This document shows positions 1 to 5,429 of a DNA stretch of 15,750 nucleotides, one piece after another. The notes below the pieces were generated by a model, which was not told where the DNA came from, made no database searches, and worked only from the letters and a program-made list of their open reading frames with translations. This DNA is from an uncultured Armatimonadota bacterium. GTDB lineage: Bacteria; Armatimonadota; UBA5829; DTJY01. Each line of letters starts with the position of its first letter. Position 1 is the stretch's first letter. The translations under genes and the position numbers were made by a program. Location: positions 1 to 15,750 of the forward strand of contig CALNCU010000283.1 in assembly GCA_937875395.1 (NCBI GenBank). Reading direction: 5' to 3'.

Positions 1-1674
1 CGCTTCGCCTATTGTAACAGGCGTCTCGCTGGGCGCCATCAGTTGCACAACCTTGATGGGACTGTAGGCGTGCAGGCTGGTAGCGAACATCTCTTTTGTT
101 TCTGCATCGTCCGGCCGGCCGACAAGGATTATATGCAGGGGCTCTGTTGTAGCCCATTCCAGCGCCACCCCAAATTCCATGCCTATGATGCTCTCCCGGA
201 TTTGCGGGTACCGGATTGCTCTAAGGGTTCGCTCGGCCAGGTCAAGATAATTCTTGTAGCCGGTTATATAGTACAGCTGCACAAGGAGTTTTACGGCTGC
301 TGCATTTTCATCAAAGGGCTTGCGGCGTTCCAGGCTCTCCCCCATGCCGTGCGGCAGAAATGCCTGGAAGTAGAAGCCGCCGTCCACCACATCCTGAAGC
401 TCTGCAATCATGAAGCCGACCAGGTTCTCTGCCTTTGTAAGATAGCTACGCTCGCCGGATGCCTGGTACCAGTCTACAAGCGCTTGCGCAAAGTAGACCT
501 GGTCAGATAGAAAACCGCCGGCTCGGCAGCCGTCTTCCGTGTAATGGCACATGTGACCCGTTGAAAAGTTATCTGCAAGGATTCTATCTATACTCTTTTT
601 TGCAAAGTCTCTGGCAGAGGCATCTCCCGTGACGGCATACAGGCGCAGGTATGCAGAGATCATCATGCCGTTCCAATCTGAGTAGATGGTTTTATCTACG
701 TAAGGGATTCCCATGGCAAGGCGTTCTTTGTTTGATCTGGGGAAGTACCGGTCGCCCGTGATTAGCTGCGCTCCATCTCCGTGGCTCCCAACATCTGCAT
801 CCTGGCTGCCGTAGAACCCGCCCTTCTCCTGATCTGATAGAAAATTGGCGATGTAAGATTTTATCCCGGATGCCGCTTCTTTGTATTTGTTCTCGCCGCT
901 CACCTGGTAGGCTTCCAGAAAGTTATCCATGACGCCGGCCTGTACGTAGAGGAGCTTTTCGTAGTGCGGCTGGCTCCAATCGGCACGCATGGCATACCGG
1001 TAGAAGCCTCCCCATACGGGGTCCATCAGCTTTATTGTTGCATCCAGCGTCCTGAGTGCTATGTTCAGCAGTTCCTGGTCGCCGGTCTTGCGGTACCGGA
1101 TAAAGGCAAAACGCATGGCATCCGGGAATATGAACTTGGGTTCTGCGCCAAATCCGCCGTTCCGCGCATCAAACTCCTGTTTAAGGACATTCTCCAGCGC
1201 CTTTATTGTGCCGCCGTTAAGCGTAGGCGTAGGCTCTTCTACCGATGGACGCTCGTATTCCGCCTCGGCGGCCATGCTTGAGACCTGCCTTGAAACAAGT
1301 TCTTTTTGCTGATGGTACAGATCATCTACCTCTTTAAGCTTGTTGATCATGGCCTCCGGTGGAATATAGGTAGAGCCGGTAAGCATCCGCCCGTCCGGCA
1401 CCAGGAAGGCCGTGGTGGGCCATCCGCCAAGCAGGTATTTATCTTGCAGATCGGGGTGTTTGTCGGCATCTACTTTTATGGGGATGAATTTTTCATTGAC
1501 TATTCTTATTACCTGCGCATCACAGTAGGTTGTTCGCTCCATTATGTGGCACCAGTGGCACCATGATGCGCCAATGTTCAGGAGGATCAGCTTATCCTCC
1601 TTCTCTGCTATCTGGAATATATCATCGCTCCATTCGCGCCAGTTTATGCTGGTAGGGGAAGATTCGCACGCCAT
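1..1674 (-). CDS. DUF255 / YyaL-type thioredoxin-domain protein (3' end outside window)
   Basis: My translation of this strand gives 558 codons with no stop before the left edge, so the C-terminus is missing. Near residues 36-46 it reads ASWCHWCHIME, the CHWC redox motif of the DUF255 (spermatogenesis-associated protein 20/YyaL) family, and it is followed by the cis-proline segment GGWPTTAFLVPDG. Downstream are the blocks DARNGGFGAEPKF and GSQDAD and other segments typical of the alpha/alpha six-hairpin region that follows the Trx fold in this family. I chose the ATG at 1674 because a GGAGG lies 8 nt upstream; an in-frame ATG at 1689 has no ribosome-binding site. The family usually starts with a longer block (ETSPYLLQHA...NPVDWYPW); here only a short INWREW segment precedes the Trx fold. 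The gene follows the EVE-fusion gene by 148 bp on the same strand. The exact activity of the family is not established, so the family call is firm and the function is not. Confidence 0.93.
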   Translation of the reverse strand, partial: MACESSPTSINWREWSDDIFQIAEKEDKLILLNIGASWCHWCHIMERTTYCDAQVIRIVNEKFIPIKVDADKHPDLQDKYLLGGWPTTAFLVPDGRMLTGSTYIPPEAMINKLKEVDDLYHQQKELVSRQVSSMAAEAEYERPSVEEPTPTLNGGTIKALENVLKQEFDARNGGFGAEPKFIFPDAMRFAFIRYRKTGDQELLNIALRTLDATIKLMDPVWGGFYRYAMRADWSQPHYEKLLYVQAGVMDNFLEAYQVSGENKYKEAASGIKSYIANFLSDQEKGGFYGSQDADVGSHGDGAQLITGDRYFPRSNKERLAMGIPYVDKTIYSDWNGMMISAYLRLYAVTGDASARDFAKKSIDRILADNFSTGHMCHYTEDGCRAGGFLSDQVYFAQALVDWYQASGERSYLTKAENLVGFMIAELQDVVDGGFYFQAFLPHGMGESLERRKPFDENAAAVKLLVQLYYITGYKNYLDLAERTLRAIRYPQIRESIIGMEFGVALEWATTEPLHIILVGRPDDAETKEMFATSLHAYSPIKVVQLMAPSETPVTIGEA

Positions 1675-1822
1675 GCTGGTAACCTCCATGGAAGGACGGC
1701 TGCAAAAAGCCTTGTACTTTTGTTGGTTTTACCCATGGATTTACGGTTCAAACCAGCAGCGGCGGCAGTGACGCTCTGCGGGGTTTGCGGAAAGGGATAG
1801 AGTTTGCCGGGCCACGCACGGG
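1675..1822 (-). other. Gap between EVE-fusion gene and DUF255 gene
   Basis: This 148-bp gap separates two co-directional genes. I see no convincing promoter and no hairpin followed by a U-tract, so read-through from the upstream gene is plausible. A segment near 1755-1780 (CAGCGGCGGCAG followed by CGCTCTGCG) weakly resembles the GC-rich repeat core found at 13931-14090. Confidence 0.4.
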
Positions 1823-2791
1823 TTACTTTACCAGATCAAGCGCACGGCGGTCTATATAGCGTGATTCATCAAGCCGGGCATACAGGGAGAAGAACTCCTC
1901 CCCCGCCATATACAGGCGGTACACGGCCTGAATAGACCAGGCATCAAGCCAGAACCGGAGTTCGTCAAAGCGTATGCGGGCGTTAAGTTTGGAGAGCTGG
2001 TTTTCTTCTACCACCATTATTACTTTGCGGTAGTTAAAACGCCGGGCCTGGTCTAATCTATCCTTGGCCTCTACTATGCTTCCGCCTATCTGAACTTCTA
2101 TGCCTACATGGGGGTTGCTGCCTCTAAGCCAGGCAACATCCAGCTCTACGGAATGCTCCGGGGTGACCCGGTGCCTGGTGTAGGTTCTGTAGCCCATCCA
2201 TGAACCTATGACGGCAAGCATCTCGCCTATCCTGTCGTGCAGTGTGTTTGAGGAAAGGTTCAGTTGTGCAATTGCGCGTTTGGCATAGTCCTCTGTAATT
2301 ACGCTGTAGTTTGGGGCAGCCTCGCTTACACGGCATGCCGCATCCCGGCAGGAGGCTTCTATTGCGGAAGATATTATTTTAAAGTCTTCCGGAGAGACTG
2401 TGCGTATGGATATCTGGAAGGCTCTGCCGAAGTTTGCTTTTCTAAGCCGACCGCTTACAAATGAGAGTTTTGAGGCCATCTTCCGCACATCTACAAGAGC
2501 GGAGTCGTTTTCTATAACGTTTACGGGTTTTATGGGAACACGTAGCGGCCAAGTTTCATCTTTATCCGGGCGAATTCTTGTGTGGTCGTCACGGTAGGGA
2601 CTGCCGGTTACACATGCTACAGCCCCAAATTTACAGATTTGGCTTATATAGAATATAACCAGGTCTCCGGGTTTCATCCGCCGAGACCGCCTGCCAAGGA
2701 TGTTATCTTTAAAAGCGGCTATAGTGAAACCTTGTGATTTGCTTGCATTAAAATTCTCGGGGCTTATAACTATAATCCAGTATCCCTGCAT
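1823..2791 (-). CDS. EVE-domain protein fused to a putative PD-(D/E)XK-like nuclease domain
   Basis: This is a 322-residue protein. Residues 1-150 match the EVE (UPF0310, PUA-like) fold, with YWIIVISPENF at 4-14, a KPGDLVIFY strand at 40-48 and LRVPIKPVNVI at 83-93. EVE domains are known to bind modified bases in nucleic acids. Residues 180-270 look like a restriction-endonuclease fold: an acidic helix (E190 in DRIGEMLAVIG), a strand with D218 (VELDVAW) and a strand with E232-V-Q234 (GIEVQIGG), then a helix and the strand RKVIMVVEE. This is the D-X(n)-E-X-K arrangement with Gln in place of Lys. The start ATG has GAGGAG 9 nt upstream. The gene has its own promoter (2832-2861) behind the csp terminator, and no methyltransferase or helicase gene is adjacent. 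The EVE call is strong. The nuclease call is inferred from motif spacing only; it could be another domain or an inactive one. Confidence 0.8.
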   Translation of the reverse strand: MQGYWIIVISPENFNASKSQGFTIAAFKDNILGRRSRRMKPGDLVIFYISQICKFGAVACVTGSPYRDDHTRIRPDKDETWPLRVPIKPVNVIENDSALVDVRKMASKLSFVSGRLRKANFGRAFQISIRTVSPEDFKIISSAIEASCRDAACRVSEAAPNYSVITEDYAKRAIAQLNLSSNTLHDRIGEMLAVIGSWMGYRTYTRHRVTPEHSVELDVAWLRGSNPHVGIEVQIGGSIVEAKDRLDQARRFNYRKVIMVVEENQLSKLNARIRFDELRFWLDAWSIQAVYRLYMAGEEFFSLYARLDESRYIDRRALDLVK

Positions 2792-2831
2792 TATCTACAT
2801 CTCCTCATTGACAGGTTTAGCAGGTATTGGA

Positions 2832-2861
2832 ATAGTACCCTATGGCAAAGCTTAATGTCAA
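2832..2861 (-). promoter_or_regulatory. Sigma70-type promoter of the EVE-fusion gene
   Basis: On the minus strand a perfect TTGACA (2856-2861) is followed after 18 nt by TACTAT (2832-2837), which puts the transcript start about 35 nt before the ATG at 2791. It lies just past the csp terminator, so the gene is probably transcribed independently of the stress genes. Confidence 0.6.
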
Positions 2862-2908
2862 GCCTTAGGGTGAAGCATCCGGCGGATACAGAGGGGTTGC
2901 AGAGATAC

Positions 2909-2944
2909 AAAAAAGCCCCCGGGCACTAAATGACCCGGGGGCTT
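2909..2944 (-). terminator. Rho-independent terminator after csp
   Basis: On the minus strand an 11-bp perfect stem (AAGCCCCCGGG, 2934-2944 against 2913-2923) with a 10-nt loop is followed by six U (2909-2914). It sits 24 nt after the csp stop and closes the stress-gene cluster. Confidence 0.93.
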
Positions 2945-2967
2945 GCGGTTCGAAGCCTATCCCTTAC

Positions 2968-3168
2968 TTAGAGGGGCTGGACGTCTGCGGCTTGCGGGCC
3001 TTTTGGTCCAGCTGTGATCTCGAACTGTACATCCTGCCCTTCGAACAGGTTCCGACGGCCTGTTCCTTGGATGGCAGAGTAGTGTACGAAGACATCCTTT
3101 CCATCTTCAGCGGCAATGAACCCATAACCCTTGGACTCACTGAACCACTTCACTTTTCCCGTGGGCAT
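2968..3168 (-). CDS. csp: Cold-shock protein (CspA family)
   Basis: This 66-residue single cold-shock domain binds single-stranded RNA or DNA and acts as an RNA chaperone in the cytoplasm. It starts with GKVKWF, carries RNP1 KGYGFI at 13-18 and RNP2 VFVHYSAI at 26-33, and ends at the usual length. AAGGAGG lies 6 nt before the ATG. It is transcribed as a single gene from its own promoter (3301-3329) with a leader of about 125 nt, and ends in a strong terminator (2909-2944). Long leaders are common in cold-inducible csp mRNAs, but some family members are constitutive or respond to other stresses, so cold induction is only inferred. Confidence 0.97.
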   Translation of the reverse strand: MPTGKVKWFSESKGYGFIAAEDGKDVFVHYSAIQGTGRRNLFEGQDVQFEITAGPKGPQAADVQPL

Positions 3169-3276
3169 CCCGAACCTCCTTCTTCTGCAAAGCGTTAAGC
3201 AGACACCCCGAGGTTCTTCAGGAGCACTACCGCTTTTGAATACTTTCGAGTTCTGTCTTAACTACCTGCAATTATC

Positions 3277-3292
3277 CAGGCTTTTTTGCCTG
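3277..3292 (-). promoter_or_regulatory. Hairpin at the 5' end of the csp leader
   Basis: CAGGC (3277-3281) and GCCTG (3288-3292) form a perfect 5-bp stem around a 6-nt A loop on the minus-strand transcript. It starts about 2 nt after the predicted transcription start. A hairpin at the extreme 5' end can protect an mRNA from decay or take part in temperature-dependent folding; which applies here is unknown. Confidence 0.45.
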
Positions 3293-3300
3293 ATATTCGC

Positions 3301-3329
3301 AGTATAACACAGCTTTTGGTTTTTGTAAA
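3301..3329 (-). promoter_or_regulatory. Sigma70-type promoter of csp
   Basis: On the minus strand TTTACA (3324-3329) and TATACT (3301-3306) are separated by exactly 17 nt, a near-consensus promoter. It begins 12 nt past the hspR stop codon and gives a leader of roughly 125 nt. Confidence 0.8.
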
Positions 3330-3341
3330 ATAAAATATTCG

Positions 3342-3680
3342 CTAGCTTTGTCCCTTTGCCCTGTGAATAGTCTCTTCCATCTCTGCCCGCAGATTGTCCA
3401 TTTCTTCGTCCATCTGCCTGCGCATGTTCTCCATTTGCTCAAGAAGGCTCAGTATAACCTCTACTCCTGCCAGGTTCACCCCCAGCTCATGAGTAAGTCG
3501 CTGAATCTGGCGTACCCTCTCTATATCGGCATCGGAATACATCCGGTTTTTTGAACCAACGCGCTGGGGCTTGATCAATCCCATACGCTCATAAAGCCTG
3601 AGTGTTTGAGGGTGGATCTCGCAGAGCCTTGCCGCTATGCTTATCATATATACTGGCTCATGCTCGTCCCTGTGCGCCAT
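3342..3680 (-). CDS. hspR: HspR, MerR-family heat-shock repressor
   Basis: This 112-residue protein matches HspR: an N-terminal PVYMISIAARL segment, the MerR helix-turn-helix with HPQTLRLYERMGLI (about 23-36), the wing region NRMYSDADIERVRQI and the family signature GVNLAGVEVIL. A C-terminal coiled coil rich in E, M and R follows. HspR binds HAIR operators (CTTGAGT-N7-ACTCAAG) with DnaK as co-repressor; two such sites lie at the dnaK promoter of this operon, so the gene is autoregulated by inference. I prefer the ATG at 3680, which has AAAGGA 10 nt upstream; the in-frame GTG at 3689 would place the same Shine-Dalgarno only 1 nt away. It is the last gene of the dnaK-hsp20-dnaJ-hspR operon. Confidence 0.95.
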   Translation of the reverse strand: MAHRDEHEPVYMISIAARLCEIHPQTLRLYERMGLIKPQRVGSKNRMYSDADIERVRQIQRLTHELGVNLAGVEVILSLLEQMENMRRQMDEEMDNLRAEMEETIHRAKGQS

Positions 3681-3721
3681 CTGCCTCACGTCCTTTCATA
3701 ACCCAGGGCAAAATACCAATC

Positions 3722-3754
3722 AAAAAGCCTGCCGCCAAAGCATTCTTACGGCAG
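3722..3754 (-). terminator. Weak terminator or attenuator between dnaJ and hspR
   Basis: On the minus strand CTGCCG and CGGCAG (3749-3754 and 3729-3734) form a 6-bp stem with a 14-nt loop, followed by GCTTTTTG. The stem is short and the loop long, so partial termination that lowers hspR relative to the chaperones is more likely than a full stop. Confidence 0.4.
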
Positions 3755-3768
3755 AAGCATTAATTTGG

Positions 3769-4701
3769 TTAAGCATTAGTATTGTTGCCCTTAAGAGATT
3801 CTGCAAGTTTTTGCATCATCTCTTTTTGCCCTGGTGTTAAAGTTCTGGGCACGGTAATCCTGAGTTTTGCATATAGATCACCCTTTTCCTGCTTGCGAAG
3901 CCTGGGCATCCCCTTCCCTGCCAGCCTGAATGTCTGCCCGTTTTGCGACCCTGCAGGAATTTTCATTTTTACCTTACCCGTGAGTGTAGGCACTTCTATC
4001 TCTCCGCCAAGCGCGGCTGTTGTGAACGGCACAGCTACTTCGCGGTAAAGATCGTCACCTTTGCGCTCAAATGACGGATGCGGGACCATGCGGATGGTAA
4101 GGTAAAGATCTCCAACCGGTCCGCCGCCGGGGCCTGGATGCCCTTTTCCTGCCAGGCGTATTCTGCTGCCTTCGTTTACTCCGGCGGGGATTTTAACTTC
4201 CAGGCGTTTTGTCCCACCCCTGCCGTTGGATATGGTGAAGGCTTTTGTGGTGCCTGCAAATGCCTCCCCAAGGGTGACATCTAACTGCGCCTCTATATTT
4301 TCTCCCCGGATAGGGCCTTGCTGGCGGCCTGCTGCGCCAAATCCGCCGCCAAAGAGCATATCAAAGAAATCGCTGAATCCGCCGCCTATATCGTACCTTT
4401 GGCCGCCCATCTCCGGGCCGTAGCTTTCATACCCAAATCCTCCGCCGGCACCGGGGCCGGGGCCGTGCTGCGTCCATGGCCCGCCGCCTGTGCCAAAGGA
4501 ATCGTACCGAGCGCGTTTGTCTTTGTCTGAGAGGACTTCGTACGCCTCGCTGATCTCTTTGAACTTCTCCTCGGCCTCTCTGTTGCCGGGGTTGACGTCC
4601 GGGTGGTACTTTCTGGCAAGCTTTCTGTATGCTGCCTTTATCTCTTTGTCTGCAGCATCTTTTTTGACGCCCAGTATGGCATAGTAGTCTTTGTATTTCA
4701 T
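3769..4701 (-). CDS. dnaJ: DnaJ/CbpA-type co-chaperone without zinc finger
   Basis: This 310-residue type II J-protein stimulates the ATPase of DnaK and delivers substrates to it. The J domain (1-70) has YYAILGV and HPD at 33-35. A Gly/Phe-rich linker follows (about 70-125, with FGYESYG and GGGFSDFFDMLFGGG), then two C-terminal beta domains (LEVKIPAGVNEGSRIRLAGKG and VKMKIPAGSQNGQTFRLAGKG). There are no CXXCXGXG zinc repeats, so it is CbpA-like rather than classical DnaJ. The ATG at 4701 is preferred over an in-frame TTG at 4713; a weak GAGAG lies upstream. It is the third gene of the heat-shock operon, in the place where the type I DnaJ usually sits. Confidence 0.95.
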   Translation of the reverse strand: MKYKDYYAILGVKKDAADKEIKAAYRKLARKYHPDVNPGNREAEEKFKEISEAYEVLSDKDKRARYDSFGTGGGPWTQHGPGPGAGGGFGYESYGPEMGGQRYDIGGGFSDFFDMLFGGGFGAAGRQQGPIRGENIEAQLDVTLGEAFAGTTKAFTISNGRGGTKRLEVKIPAGVNEGSRIRLAGKGHPGPGGGPVGDLYLTIRMVPHPSFERKGDDLYREVAVPFTTAALGGEIEVPTLTGKVKMKIPAGSQNGQTFRLAGKGMPRLRKQEKGDLYAKLRITVPRTLTPGQKEMMQKLAESLKGNNTNA

Positions 4702-4812
4702 ATATGCTCTCAAGCCGGCCCTGCGCCATCAGGTTATGATGGATAGCCAGGCAAAGCTTCTTTTGTACTGCGCTTGGTGCCTACACGTAATTTTTGTTTA
4801 AAGCCGATACTT

Positions 4813-4851
4813 CCGCAGCGGCGCCGCTTGGCATGGCGGGCGCCGCTGTGG
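4813..4851 (-). repeat. GC-rich hairpin between hsp20 and dnaJ
   Basis: CAGCGGCGCC (4816-4825) and GGCGCCGCTG (4839-4848) are a perfect 10-bp inverted repeat with a 13-nt loop, flanked by two further C-G pairs. No U-tract follows on the minus strand, so it is not a canonical terminator. Its left arm contains GCAGCGGCGCC, close to the repeat core at 8784 and 13931-14090. It may stabilise or punctuate the operon mRNA. Confidence 0.65.
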
Positions 4852-4890
4852 GAAAGGGCCTTACTGGTTAAGCGGCGGAAGGGTGAAAGC

Positions 4891-5334
4891 CTACTCTACG
4901 GCTACTTCAACCTTCTTGGGCTTTACTTCCTCTGCCTTTGGGATGGTGATTTCAAGCACGCCGTCCTTGTAGGCAGCCTTTATTTCTCCGGCCTTTACAG
5001 GTACCCCCAGAGTGAATGATCGCTGGAAGTTGCCGTATGCCCGCTCTATTCTTACGTAGTCTTCTTTATGCTCTTCATCGCTGAACTTTCGCTCGCCCTT
5101 GATGGTGAGCATATCGCCGTTGAGTTCTATGTCTATGTCTTCCCTCTTCATGCCGGGAAGTTCCGCCCTGACTATAATCTTGTCGTTGTCAGAGAGTACA
5201 TCTACAACCGGAACCCAGGCACGCTCGGAGACCGGCTCGCGCCGGGTTCTGCCCATAGACTCTTGAAAGAGCCTGTTTACGTTCTCCTGCAATGCCTCCA
5301 GATCTCTGAAGGGGTCCCATCTAATCATACTCAT
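4891..5334 (-). CDS. Small heat-shock protein, Hsp20/alpha-crystallin family
   Basis: This 147-residue ATP-independent holdase keeps unfolding proteins in a refoldable state for DnaK. The N-terminal arm MIRWDPFRDLEALQENVNRLF is typical of bacterial class A Hsp20. The alpha-crystallin domain spans about 42-138, with the strand PVVDVLSDNDKIIVRAELPGM, the block LTIKGERK and the ending AAYKDGVLEITIPK. GGAGG lies 8 nt before the ATG at 5334; a second ATG at 5328 is possible. It sits between dnaK and dnaJ, where grpE would be expected, and should be under the same HspR control. Confidence 0.96.
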   Translation of the reverse strand: MSMIRWDPFRDLEALQENVNRLFQESMGRTRREPVSERAWVPVVDVLSDNDKIIVRAELPGMKREDIDIELNGDMLTIKGERKFSDEEHKEDYVRIERAYGNFQRSFTLGVPVKAGEIKAAYKDGVLEITIPKAEEVKPKKVEVAVE

Positions 5335-5364
5335 TGGTTACACCTCCATCACTTGTCTATTATC

Positions 5365-5383
5365 CCGCAGATGAGCGCTGCGG
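5365..5383 (-). promoter_or_regulatory. Second intercistronic hairpin between dnaK and hsp20
   Basis: CCGCAG (5365-5370) and CTGCGG (5378-5383) form a perfect 6-bp stem with a 7-nt loop, ending about 30 nt before the hsp20 start codon. There is no U-tract. It may affect RNA stability or ribosome access. Confidence 0.4.
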
Positions 5384-5402
5384 AAATCTGCAATATATGC
5401 TG

Positions 5403-5424
5403 GGGCGGGCGCATGAACCCGCCC
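5403..5424 (-). promoter_or_regulatory. GC-rich hairpin just after the dnaK stop codon
   Basis: GGGCGGG and CCCGCCC form a perfect 7-bp stem with an 8-nt loop, beginning 5 nt after the dnaK stop. It lacks a U-tract, so it is more likely a 3'-end stabiliser or partial attenuator within the operon than a terminator. Confidence 0.5.
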
Positions 5425-5429
5425 GGATA

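Noticed and set aside
43..510. Plus-strand frame of 155 codons at the left end
   Set aside because: It is antisense to the DUF255 gene, whose translation shows family motifs throughout.
4813..4851. Rho-independent terminator between hsp20 and dnaJ
   Set aside because: The stem is strong but no U-tract follows on the minus strand, so it is listed as a hairpin repeat only.
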